Shown here piece by piece: positions 7,095 to 13,297 of a stretch of DNA of 13,762 nt (position 1 is its first letter; each line of letters starts with the position of its first letter). The stretch is taken from contig DASUUR010000075.1 of the NCBI GenBank assembly GCA_036373975.1, positions 1 to 13,762 on the forward strand, in the 5' to 3' direction. This DNA comes from DASUUR01 sp036373975. Lineage in GTDB: Bacteria > Patescibacteriota > Saccharimonadia > Saccharimonadales > Saccharimonadaceae. The notes under the pieces were generated by a model. It worked only from the letters and a program-made list of their open reading frames with translations, made no database searches and was not told the DNA's origin. A program made the translations under genes and the position numbers.

Positions 7095-7124
7095 TTGACT
7101 CCTCTTTTAAATTGCTTTTAAATA
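7095..7124 (+). promoter_or_regulatory. Candidate -35/-10 promoter before the MetE-like gene
   Basis: TTGACT at 7095-7100 is followed after 17-18 nt by TTAAAT/TAAATA. The mRNA would start near 7130. Its leader of about 40 nt begins with a small hairpin (CACCC/GGGTG around a CAAAT loop, about 7129-7143) and ends with an SD site. This full -35/-10 layout differs from the flank genes. Confidence 0.5.
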
Positions 7125-7168
7125 GATCCACCCCAAATGGGTGTACATCTAGCACAGGGAGGTTCGGT

Positions 7169-8350
7169 ATGACGGCCGAGCAGGTAAAGGGCTGTTGGTC
7201 GTGGCCCGGTAGTTGGCCACACGAGGCCAATCGCCAGCCACGTGAGGTACTGATGAACCTCAGCAGTGACGAGTTGCGAGCCATGATTCGCGACAACTTC
7301 CGCAGCCAGTGGGAAGCAACGAAGGGGCGCATCAAGTACCTTTCGCCTGGTGATCCGGGGGAGTGGTCAGTGTGGATCATGATGCCAGCCCTCTACCGTG
7401 TGCGGCCCAGGCTCGGCCTGCCCCATACGGAGATCGAGGGCTACGCCGACATGCTGCGCCGGCCGCGCTCAGCAGCCCACATCACTGCCAATGACATTGG
7501 GCAGCTGGGTTACGCGTACTTGTACCGCATCGCCTACGAGGAGTTCCTGAAGTTCCGCGAGGAACAAGGGGCAACGCACCTCAAACTACGCGTTGGCCTG
7601 GCATCACCCTTTGACTGGGGTATGTTGGTCAACTGCTATGCGGTGGGGCTTGACGGCTTTACCGAGGCACTAGTCCGCGAGATCAAGGAGATTTTGTCGT
7701 TTGCCTCCACACAAGACCTGCTGCTGTCGTGGGAAAGCCCGTTTGGGCAAATCGCGACGGCAATGACCAGGGTATTCGGACTCGGCGGAGTTGTGGCTCG
7801 CTACTGCGCCCGCATCCTGCAGGACGTGCTACAGCGGCTGCCCAACGATGTCCAGATCGGTCTGCACCCTTGCTGGGGGGACTACGACAATAACTCGTTG
7901 ATCGAGGGGCTGTTCACCTGGGCAGCCCAAAAGCTCGGGCTCAAGTCGCCGCACAAGTTCGTGATGTGGCTGGCGCGAGTCCTGCAGTCGCCTAAGGCCA
8001 TTGCGATATTCGTGAACCCGCTGCAAGAAGTGGCAGGGGAGCGGCTCAAGGAAGTACTGCTCTGTTTGGCTGCAGGCACAGCTGAGCCGTCCGACCTTCC
8101 CAGGCGCTACCGAGGGATGCGCAAGCTCAAGCAGCTGGCGTGGGTCACCTACGTTGCGGGCTTTTGCCACCGCAGTCTCAGCAAAAAGAAAGCCCTGGCT
8201 GTTCGCCGGGCTGCAGTGTGGGGGAGTGGGATCCGTTTCACGCACTTTGGCTCAACCTGCGGTCTGGCCCGCATGTCCGAAGAGGACGCACGACATGTCG
8301 TAGGGATCGGCTGCTACCTGTGTGAGCACCCGCTCGACGCGGCGGCATGA
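7169..8350 (+). CDS. MetE/UROD-like barrel protein, probable metal-dependent methyltransferase
   Basis: A 393-residue protein that resembles the C-terminal half of cobalamin-independent methionine synthase and related UROD/MetE-like barrels. Strands are recognisable at residues 139-150 (LKLRVGLASPFDW), 184-191 (LLLSWESP) and 228-238 (VQIGLHPCWGD). His233 and Cys235 (HPC) and Cys364 in STCGLARM match the zinc ligands of MetE (HxC and the CGL cysteine); the fourth ligand is not obvious. In MetE these bind zinc and the thiol acceptor. The MetE N-terminal half is absent, as in archaeal and YxjG-like relatives. The ATG at 7169 is chosen because GGGAGG lies 5 nt upstream; the longer reading from TTG 7112 starts inside the promoter. 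Stop is TGA. A shared hairpin separates it from the convergent SLOG-like gene. Substrate unknown. Confidence 0.65.
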   Translation: MTAEQVKGCWSWPGSWPHEANRQPREVLMNLSSDELRAMIRDNFRSQWEATKGRIKYLSPGDPGEWSVWIMMPALYRVRPRLGLPHTEIEGYADMLRRPRSAAHITANDIGQLGYAYLYRIAYEEFLKFREEQGATHLKLRVGLASPFDWGMLVNCYAVGLDGFTEALVREIKEILSFASTQDLLLSWESPFGQIATAMTRVFGLGGVVARYCARILQDVLQRLPNDVQIGLHPCWGDYDNNSLIEGLFTWAAQKLGLKSPHKFVMWLARVLQSPKAIAIFVNPLQEVAGERLKEVLLCLAAGTAEPSDLPRRYRGMRKLKQLAWVTYVAGFCHRSLSKKKALAVRRAAVWGSGIRFTHFGSTCGLARMSEEDARHVVGIGCYLCEHPLDAAA

Positions 8351-8359
8351 TGTAAAACA

Positions 8360-8391
8360 GGGCGGAGCTGCCAGGCAGCTCCGCCCTTCTT
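8360..8391. terminator. Bidirectional terminator between convergent genes
   Basis: A GC-rich stem of 12-13 bp (GGGCGGAGCTGC paired with GCAGCTCCGCCC, tiny loop) begins 9 nt after the TGA of the MetE-like gene and is followed by TTCTT. Read on the minus strand it is followed by TGTTTTA, so it can also stop the SLOG-like gene. Confidence 0.88.
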
Positions 8392-8405
8392 AACGCGTGC
8401 AACCT

Positions 8406-9218
8406 CTACGCAAAGATCGCTTCCTCAATCTTCGGAAGGCGTTCACGCAGAGTGCTTCCCTTGACTTCACGCATCCTGAGCGCCCGTGCAAACGCCGTGA
8501 TCAAATCCTCACTGCTCTCCGGACTCCAGACGACGATTCTCTTCTGGCTTGCAGCCAGTCGCAACTGCGGCATGTTGACACGCGTGTACGTAGGCATACC
8601 GTCATACGTACGCAGTGCCACAAACATCACAATACTGCCTTGCGCAGCAGCAGCCTCGGCCTCGCGGAGCGTGCCGTCCTTGCCATCGATACACAGCAGA
8701 AGATCCGCCAGCCGCCCAACAATCGCCTCGCGATCCTCGTAGGTAGCACCGCCAATGATCGTGCGCCGCCGCGCGCCAACAGCCTGTTTGGGCAAGGCAC
8801 TCATTGGCGTGCACCCAAGAGTTGGCACCCCCAAGCGATCAGCTACATCAGCGTTCGCCTGCAGCGCACCAGCGCCCGTGCCGCCATCACTCGTAAAAGC
8901 GGGCAGGGCATTGATTTGCTTGAGATAACTGTAGATCTCCGCAAGTATCACTCGGTCCAGCTGATAGGTGTCGTTGGGCATCACGGTCGCAAAACCTGAG
9001 CAGCCCAACACCCAGCCACCCCGCGACATTCCGCGCAGCCACTTCAGTGCGTCACCGTGCCCCTGTGCACGCAAGCCGCCCTTTTTCCTTAGGGCTGCAC
9101 GGAGTTGATCACTGGCATACACCAGCTCAAGCTTTGAGCGAGTGTAATCGCTCAGCTGCACTTCGCGCTCGCCATGCTCTGGGTGAACATAGGTAATGCC
9201 AAGACCTGTCAATGCCAT
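8406..9218 (-). CDS. SLOG/LOG-like Rossmann nucleotide-binding protein
   Basis: A 270-residue protein, numbered from the ATG at 9218. It carries two glycine motifs of the SLOG superfamily (LOG/lysine-decarboxylase-like, DprA, TIR-linked sensors): SDGGTGAGALQANADVADRLG at about 110-130, then a helix and GKDGTLREAEAA at 179-190. The second stands where LOG proteins have PGGxGTxxE. The strand pattern around ADLLLCIDG and SIVMFVAL also fits. LOG enzymes cleave cytokinin-type nucleotides; other SLOG proteins only bind nucleotide ligands. GKDGT in place of PGGxGT makes LOG-type catalysis uncertain. ATG 9218 has GGAG 8 nt upstream; ATG 9233 is an alternative. The longest reading (9287) would start upstream of the extended -10 box at 9257-9265. 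Convergent with the MetE-like gene, divergent from lipoprotein 1. Confidence 0.6.
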   Translation of the reverse strand: MALTGLGITYVHPEHGEREVQLSDYTRSKLELVYASDQLRAALRKKGGLRAQGHGDALKWLRGMSRGGWVLGCSGFATVMPNDTYQLDRVILAEIYSYLKQINALPAFTSDGGTGAGALQANADVADRLGVPTLGCTPMSALPKQAVGARRRTIIGGATYEDREAIVGRLADLLLCIDGKDGTLREAEAAAAQGSIVMFVALRTYDGMPTYTRVNMPQLRLAASQKRIVVWSPESSEDLITAFARALRMREVKGSTLRERLPKIEEAIFA

Positions 9219-9256
9219 GTCCAGACTCCACATCCATAATCCCGATATTGCCTGTT

Positions 9257-9265
9257 TATTTATAC
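9257..9265 (-). promoter_or_regulatory. Extended -10 promoter of the SLOG-like gene
   Basis: On the minus strand, TGG followed by TATAAA forms an extended -10 box about 40 nt upstream of the ATG at 9218. Transcription would start near 9250. This argues against the longer reading frame starting at 9287. Confidence 0.45.
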
Positions 9266-9291
9266 CACAAGAGGGCCTTGCGGCCATATAA

Positions 9292-9320
9292 TTGACTTAG
9301 AGTAATAAATATGACATACT
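9292..9320 (+). promoter_or_regulatory. -35/-10 promoter of lipoprotein gene 1
   Basis: TTGACT at 9292-9297 and CATACT at 9315-9320 are separated by exactly 17 nt. The predicted start near 9327 leaves a leader of about 33 nt containing the purine-rich GGGAAGTGAGA before the ATG at 9360. It lies back to back with the SLOG-like gene's promoter. Confidence 0.6.
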
Positions 9321-9359
9321 ATTCTTGCTTCAAACATCTCCCTGGGAAGTGAGAACATC

Positions 9360-9845
9360 ATGAAGAAAATCATGCTTCTGCTCGCCTTCCTGGCCGCTGG
9401 TTGCGGAAGCAGCTTCACCACCACGACCATGCAGGACATGCAGAACGAGCAAGAGAAGCAGATCGCCAAAGATGGCGAAGGGCAGCTCGAGCGCATGGGC
9501 TTCGTAGGTGGCAAGGCCATCCGTACGAAGTCTGGCCAGGTCGTCCAGAGTACCGTGGGCTACCACAACGATGCGACGACGATCACCAGGAGCTTCTACA
9601 CCGACGGCTCGATGTACTTCGAGGTGTACGTCAACACCTGCAGCATCGTGCTCTTCCGTGACCCGCAGGGTCGGTTCTACTGGGAGCGCACGAACGAGAC
9701 CTCTGGCGGGGTGAAGGTACACAAGCCAGAGGAAGCCATTCTGTCGGCCACAGACCTCGACAGGCTGCTGGGCGATCAGAAGGAGCGGTGTCCCGTCAAG
9801 AGCGAGAACTCCTCGCCCCAGATCACGGCAACGCCAACCTCCTGA
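9360..9845 (+). CDS. Lipoprotein 1, unknown function
   Basis: A 161-residue predicted lipoprotein. A very short basic-hydrophobic signal (MKKIMLLLAFLAAGC) ends in a lipobox with Cys15 as the lipidation site, so the mature protein should sit on the outer face of the cytoplasmic membrane. A polar, helix-prone segment (about 24-47) precedes a mostly beta-type domain with Cys94 and Cys144, which could form a disulfide. The C-terminal end is Ser/Thr/Pro-rich. I do not recognise the family, but it aligns by eye with the next gene: QxGQL-type helix region, then CSIVLFRDPQG against CSLTVWRTEQG, then a DL...K...C end. The gene has its own promoter and a 17-bp terminator, and ends in TGA. High G+C codon use contrasts with the flanks. 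Confidence 0.7.
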   Translation: MKKIMLLLAFLAAGCGSSFTTTTMQDMQNEQEKQIAKDGEGQLERMGFVGGKAIRTKSGQVVQSTVGYHNDATTITRSFYTDGSMYFEVYVNTCSIVLFRDPQGRFYWERTNETSGGVKVHKPEEAILSATDLDRLLGDQKERCPVKSENSSPQITATPTS

Positions 9846-9853
9846 GGCACAAG

Positions 9854-9899
9854 GGTCCCGCACACAAGCAGATTCATGCTTGTGTGCGGGACCTGTTTT
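9854..9899 (+). terminator. Strong terminator after lipoprotein 1
   Basis: A perfect 17-bp stem (9854-9870 with 9877-9893, loop GATTCA) starts 8 nt after the TGA stop and is followed by TGTTTT. It isolates this gene from the next, which has its own promoter. Confidence 0.92.
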
Positions 9900-9922
9900 C
9901 ATGTTCCAGATCAGAGTACCTA

Positions 9923-9950
9923 TTGACTTTTCTAACAAAAGATGTATAAT
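9923..9950 (+). promoter_or_regulatory. Strong -35/-10 promoter of lipoprotein gene 2
   Basis: TTGACT at 9923-9928 and consensus TATAAT at 9945-9950 are 16 nt apart, with TG directly before the -10 box. A start near 9957 gives a leader of about 52 nt. The leader contains a small TCCCT/AGGGA hairpin whose right arm holds the SD site, so ribosome access may be modulated. Confidence 0.75.
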
Positions 9951-10008
9951 ATAATTAGTGCCTCGAAAGGTGGGGCCAAAACTCAACTCCCTCGGAAAGG
10001 GAACGCAC

Positions 10009-10500
10009 ATGAACATCGTCAAGCGCCTGGTGCTGCTGGCCGTCGCAATCGTCGGACTGGCCGCCTGCAGCAGTGACCCGGACATCCAGACCAACGGCCT
10101 CCAGGACAGCACCCTCAAGCAGGAGGCCGTCGACCGCATCGTCGGCCAGGGCATCGACCAGCTCACGAACCAGATGAAGTTCACCGACGCCAAGAAGGGC
10201 GTGGTCTACCTCTCCAAGAGCGCGACGTTCAACGTCGGCTACGGCGAGTGCTCCTTGACCGTCTGGCGTACCGAGCAGGGCAACGTTGGCCTGCTGGTGC
10301 CCTACTCGAAGGACAGCAACCTCCCGTGGGTCGACCTGGACGCCGAGTCGGACGACATGGAGCGTGAGCTCTGGAACGTGGTCTGGTTCACCAGCCGCGC
10401 TGACCTGGAGACTCGCGAAGAGCTCAAGGGCTACGTGGTGAGCAAGAACTGCAAGTTCAACCCGGCATCGACCACCGCGTCCACCCAACCCACCAACTGA
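10009..10500 (+). CDS. Lipoprotein 2, unknown function, related to lipoprotein 1
   Basis: A 163-residue predicted lipoprotein. The signal MNIVKRLVLLAVAIVGLAAC ends in a canonical lipobox with Cys20. The layout copies lipoprotein 1: a polar helical stretch (about 31-57, LQDSTLKQEA...IDQL), a beta-type domain with Cys81 and Cys148, and a Ser/Thr/Pro tail. CSLTVWRTEQG (81-91) lines up with CSIVLFRDPQG of lipoprotein 1, and the ADL...C ends also match. I infer an old duplication; overall identity is low and needs a profile comparison. ATG 10009 is chosen because GGAAAGGGA lies 6 nt upstream and the lipoprotein signal starts there; the reading from GTG 9958 starts at the transcription start. G+C is very high (42 of 60 bases at 10021-10080). 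Stop TGA, followed by two terminators. Function unknown. Confidence 0.72.
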   Translation: MNIVKRLVLLAVAIVGLAACSSDPDIQTNGLQDSTLKQEAVDRIVGQGIDQLTNQMKFTDAKKGVVYLSKSATFNVGYGECSLTVWRTEQGNVGLLVPYSKDSNLPWVDLDAESDDMERELWNVVWFTSRADLETREELKGYVVSKNCKFNPASTTASTQPTN

Positions 10501-10502
10501 GG

Positions 10503-10555
10503 CATGGGCCCGCGCTCGTCATCCGCAACTGGATGACGGCCGGGCCCGTGTTTTT
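10503..10555 (+). terminator. Terminator after lipoprotein 2
   Basis: A long GC-rich hairpin has an outer stem GGGCCCG/CGGGCCC, an inner stem CGTCATCC/GGATGACG and a short interior loop. It begins just after the TGA stop and is followed by TTTTT. Confidence 0.88.
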
Positions 10556-10565
10556 GCCCAAAAGT

Positions 10566-10590
10566 AAGACTGGCTATGGCCAGTCTTTTT
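10566..10590 (+). terminator. Second tandem terminator
   Basis: An AAGACTGGC/GCCAGTCTT stem with a TATG loop runs into five Ts. It is a back-up terminator directly behind the previous one. Because AAGACT also gives A-runs, it may act weakly on the opposite strand. Confidence 0.75.
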
Positions 10591-10616
10591 GTTAATACAG
10601 ATCGAACAAAAGGAAA

Positions 10617-10646
10617 GGGCCCCGCAACACGTTCGTTGCGGGGCCC
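10617..10646 (-). terminator. Terminator of the minus-strand membrane protein gene
   Basis: A perfect 12-bp stem (GGGCCCCGCAAC with GTTGCGGGGCCC, 6-nt loop) lies 8 nt beyond the minus-strand TAA stop at 10655. On that strand it is followed by TTTCCTTTT. Confidence 0.85.
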
Positions 10647-10654
10647 AAGTGAAC

Positions 10655-11314
10655 TTACTGCCGCGGAGCAGCGCCGTTGGTCACGAACGTCCGGTCCTCC
10701 GGCACGTCCTCGGCCTCGTGGGCCGCGATCACCGTGGCGCACTGTGCGCCCGCGGGGCAGGACAGGGGTTCAACCCTGGCGTCGTGCAGCACGGCGGCGT
10801 ACTGGTTGTGGTACCACTCGTAGAACTTGTCGAGCACCACGTAGGCCATGAGCGCCACGATGAACACTCCCCAGCCAGCGGCACGCACCAGTTCGGCGTC
10901 GAGCGAGCCCGCAGCGAAGAAGAGGTGCTCCGCGAAGAACGCCAGCAGGATCCCGAAGGAAGCGACGCCCAGCAACGACTGCTTGAGGTCGTGACCATCG
11001 ATCACCCACTTGACCGTCAGGATGCCTGCCGCGACCAGCAACGCCAGCGCGAGCGTCAGCATCTGGAAGTCCACACCGTCCATCGACTGAACGCCGACGC
11101 GGACGAAGCGGGCCTGCTTGATGGCCAGACGGAGGCTCAGCGCCAACATCACGAACCCAGCGATCGCCAGCGCCCAGTTGAGGCGCGCGATCTTGGGGTC
11201 AGATGCCGGCTGCTGGCCCGTCGCTCTCAGCCGCATCAGCGCGGCCACCACCAGAACGATCCCGAGGGGAACGCTCAGGAAGAGCGACGTAGGGAAGACC
11301 GGAACGAGATTCAT
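10655..11314 (-). CDS. Five-helix membrane protein, unknown function
   Basis: A 219-residue integral membrane protein. Five hydrophobic segments are visible at about residues 8-28, 45-65, 83-105, 111-134 and 145-167. A hydrophilic tail of about 50 residues follows with two cysteines (SCPAGAQC) and an acidic stretch (HEAEDVPED). Histidine and acidic residues near helices 4-5 (AEHLFF, DKFYEWYHNQY) could bind a ligand, but there is no recognisable family motif. The ATG at 11314 is chosen because GGAGA stands 3-4 nt upstream; the longer reading from GTG 11380 would begin at the predicted transcription start and run through a leader hairpin. It has its own consensus promoter and terminator and is monocistronic. 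G+C-rich codon use fits the neighbouring lipoprotein genes. Confidence 0.7.
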   Translation of the reverse strand: MNLVPVFPTSLFLSVPLGIVLVVAALMRLRATGQQPASDPKIARLNWALAIAGFVMLALSLRLAIKQARFVRVGVQSMDGVDFQMLTLALALLVAAGILTVKWVIDGHDLKQSLLGVASFGILLAFFAEHLFFAAGSLDAELVRAAGWGVFIVALMAYVVLDKFYEWYHNQYAAVLHDARVEPLSCPAGAQCATVIAAHEAEDVPEDRTFVTNGAAPRQ

Positions 11315-11389
11315 GATTCTCCAGTGTTCGATCCAACAGTTGTATTCACTTGTTAAGGGGCCCCGTAAAGCGGGCCACACTTATAACAA

Positions 11390-11418
11390 ATTATATCATA
11401 AATACATGTTTTGTGCAA
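11390..11418 (-). promoter_or_regulatory. Consensus -35/-10 promoter of the membrane protein gene
   Basis: On the minus strand TTGCAC and TATAAT are separated by exactly 17 nt. A start near 11383 gives a leader of about 69 nt. It opens with a GGCCC/GGGCC hairpin (about 11357-11375), which could stabilise the 5' end of the mRNA. Confidence 0.75.
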
Positions 11419-11433
11419 TGGTTATATTGCATT

Positions 11434-11462
11434 TTGTCGGTTATATTATAAAGTCATACAGT
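11434..11462 (+). promoter_or_regulatory. Tentative promoter of the small unknown gene
   Basis: This AT-rich stretch offers several -10 candidates (TATATT 11442-11447, TATAAA 11447-11452). One complete combination is TTGTCG 11434-11439 with TACAGT 11457-11462 at 17-nt spacing. It would be divergent from the membrane protein promoter. The right -10 box cannot be chosen by eye. Confidence 0.35.
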
Positions 11463-11490
11463 ACGCACCTGAAGAATAGGGGACAGAAGA

Positions 11491-11856
11491 ATGCGTGGAA
11501 TTATTCTGCACATCGGTCAATTTACCGCCAAGCAAAAACAGCTTGTCAGGGGGCACCGTTCCGTAGGAAGGCTCCGTGCCACTTTTGGCGCATGTTCGGG
11601 CATTGACGCATTGCACAAAGCATTCGATGGCGCGATAGAACTCTCGGGCCACAGCCTTGATATCAGCCCCTTTTTTGCACCGGCCTTCAAGCAGCAAACA
11701 GGGGTGGAGTTGGCGCATGTCATCGCCGTGGTAATACCCGAGAGCCTTGAAGAGGCGCTCGCTGAGTTCAACGAACTGAGCGGCAACTTCTTCAAGGGTC
11801 GTCCACTCTTCGTTGTCCGTGGTCAGGAAACATCTACCTGGATCGACGAGAAGTAA
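11491..11856 (+). CDS. Small hypothetical protein
   Basis: A 121-residue protein that I do not recognise. The ATG has a good SD site (AGGGGA, about 7 nt upstream). The C-terminal half looks well folded: a hydrophobic strand (AHVIAVVIP, about 75-83), an acidic amphipathic helix (SLEEALAEFNELSGNFF) and a second strand (PLFVVRG). There is no signal or membrane segment. A hairpin starts about 6 nt after the TAA stop, as for the other middle-block genes, but it lacks a T-tract. An antisense frame in exact codon register (11446-11880, 144 codons, GTG start) is also open and protein-like with similar third-position G+C, so the coding strand is not certain. I favour this strand because of the SD site and because the antisense frame ends in an improbable Ser-rich tail inside the AT-rich promoter region. 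Confidence 0.55.
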   Translation: MRGIILHIGQFTAKQKQLVRGHRSVGRLRATFGACSGIDALHKAFDGAIELSGHSLDISPFFAPAFKQQTGVELAHVIAVVIPESLEEALAEFNELSGNFFKGRPLFVVRGQETSTWIDEK

Positions 11857-11862
11857 GACGAG

Positions 11863-11897
11863 GGTGGTGGTGAGCGGCACAAGCCCTCATCACCACC
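11863..11897. other. Hairpin after the small gene
   Basis: GGTGGTGGTGAG pairs with CTCATCACCACC (12 bp with one G-T wobble). It sits where other middle-block genes carry terminators, but only GCATAAC follows, not a T-run. If the antisense frame were the real gene, the same hairpin would enclose its SD (GAGGG) and GTG start. Confidence 0.5.
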
Positions 11898-11926
11898 GCA
11901 TAACAGTAGTACTATCTCGCGTTTTA

Positions 11927-11935
11927 TGGTAAAAT
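11927..11935 (+). promoter_or_regulatory. Extended -10 promoter of der
   Basis: TGG followed by TAAAAT, with the box ending 10 nt before the ATG at 11946. The predicted leader is only 3-5 nt and there is no SD site. This marks the return to the flank-style gene start after the middle block. Confidence 0.6.
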
Positions 11936-11945
11936 ATAGAGAATT

Positions 11946-13295
11946 ATGAATAAACATCTTCCGACCGTTGCAATTATCGGGCAGGCGAACGTGGGCAAAA
12001 GCTCACTTTTTAATCGTCTCGTCCGTTCGCAGCAGGCAATTGTCGCGCGTGAGGCTGGCACTACACGTGACAATGTAATCGGTAAGGTGACCCACAACGA
12101 TCACGCTTTCTGGCTTGTCGATACTGCTGGCCTTAAAGACCCAAACGACGAGTTTGAGGCATCAATTCAAGACCAAATTACCGAAGCCGCTGATGCCGCC
12201 GACGTTATTTTAGTAGTGGTAGACAGCACCCAATACCTCAGTGATGAAGACCGTATCGTTGCTAAAAAAGCACTTAAAAGTCGTAAGCCAGTTATTCTAA
12301 TTACAAACAAGGCGGATCTTAAGGGTAGCCTACCAACTACCGAATTTCAGCGCCTAGGCATTAAAACAATTCTGCGTACCAGCGCCGAGCATAACCAAGG
12401 TACATATGCCGTGCTCGAGGAAATCACCAAGATTATCCCGCCTAAAGCCGACACCAGCAGTGATGATGTGCTCCGTATTGCACTAATTGGCCGACCAAAT
12501 GTTGGTAAAAGCCACTTGTTTAACACGCTGGCCGGCAAACAGCAGGCAATTGTGGCAAATGTCGCCGGCACTACTCGCGATGTTAACCGAGTAGCTGTGC
12601 GCTACGAAGGCCGAGACCTCGAGATCCTCGACACCGCCGGTATCCGCCGCAACGGTAAAGTTGAGGTAGGCATTGAAAAGTTTAGCGTACTGCGCACCCT
12701 GCAGGCCATTGAAGAAGCCGACATCTGCTTACTCCTCATGGATGTCAACGAGCTCAGCACGCAGCTCGACCAAAAGCTAGCAGGCATCATTAAAGAAGCA
12801 GGCAAAGGTTTGGTGCTTGTGGTAAGCAAGTGGGATAGCGTCGAAGGCAAAGACGCCTATACACGCGACACACTAGCCCCGCAAATTGCCCATAACTTTG
12901 CTTTCGTACCGTGGGCACCACTTATCTTTACCAGTTCGGTAACAGGGCAAAATGTCACAAAGCTATTCGATCTTGCCCTGCAAATCGAGGGCCGCCGCAA
13001 CGAACAAATTAAGACCCGCGAACTCAACAAAGTGCTCCAGGCCTGCTTAGCAAAACACCCACCAGCCGGGCTTAAAAACACTCATCCAAAGCTACGATAC
13101 CTCGTACAAACAGATACCGCACCGCCATGGTTTGTTATTTTTGGCAGCAATCTTAAGTTTATCCACTGGAGCTACAAGCGGTATCTTGAGCGAGCCATGC
13201 GTGAAGAATTTGACTTTACTGGTACACCTATTAACTTCAGTTTCCGTGATGAGAAACAAATGAAAGCTAACCGCGAAAAAGAACAAGAGGCATAG
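11946..13295 (+). CDS. der: Ribosome biogenesis GTPase Der (EngA)
   Basis: A 449-residue GTPase with two tandem G domains and a C-terminal KH-like domain, the unique architecture of Der, which acts in 50S ribosomal subunit assembly in the cytoplasm. First G domain: P-loop GQANVGKS (12-19; usually GRPNVGKS), AGTTRD, DTAGL (59-63) and NKAD (121-124). Second G domain: GRPNVGKS (172-179), AGTTRD, DTAGI (229-233) and SKWD (304-307), where most Der proteins have NKWD. The KH-like part spans about residues 350-435 and ends in a charged tail. Full length for the family. The ATG follows an extended -10 box with almost no leader. The pth start lies 2 nt after its TAG stop, so the two are probably cotranscribed. 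Confidence 0.96.
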   Translation: MNKHLPTVAIIGQANVGKSSLFNRLVRSQQAIVAREAGTTRDNVIGKVTHNDHAFWLVDTAGLKDPNDEFEASIQDQITEAADAADVILVVVDSTQYLSDEDRIVAKKALKSRKPVILITNKADLKGSLPTTEFQRLGIKTILRTSAEHNQGTYAVLEEITKIIPPKADTSSDDVLRIALIGRPNVGKSHLFNTLAGKQQAIVANVAGTTRDVNRVAVRYEGRDLEILDTAGIRRNGKVEVGIEKFSVLRTLQAIEEADICLLLMDVNELSTQLDQKLAGIIKEAGKGLVLVVSKWDSVEGKDAYTRDTLAPQIAHNFAFVPWAPLIFTSSVTGQNVTKLFDLALQIEGRRNEQIKTRELNKVLQACLAKHPPAGLKNTHPKLRYLVQTDTAPPWFVIFGSNLKFIHWSYKRYLERAMREEFDFTGTPINFSFRDEKQMKANREKEQEA

Positions 13296-13297
13296 GC

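Noticed and set aside
9330..10193. 287-codon open frame on the minus strand across the lipoprotein genes
   Set aside because: It runs through a terminator, a promoter and two lipoprotein genes with clear signals. It is a shadow of G+C-rich coding DNA.
9955..10488. 177-codon minus-strand frame opposite lipoprotein 2
   Set aside because: No signal for transcription or translation on that strand; the plus strand has consensus promoter, SD site and lipobox.
10589..11356. 255-codon plus-strand frame opposite the membrane protein gene
   Set aside because: Its translation is Arg/His/Gln-rich without structure, while the minus strand gives five clean membrane helices, a promoter, an SD site and a terminator.
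7085..11945. Transposon, prophage or integron explanation for the middle block
   Set aside because: I could find no transposase, integrase, attC-like site, terminal inverted repeats or matching direct repeats at the edges by eye, so only a generic acquired block is claimed.
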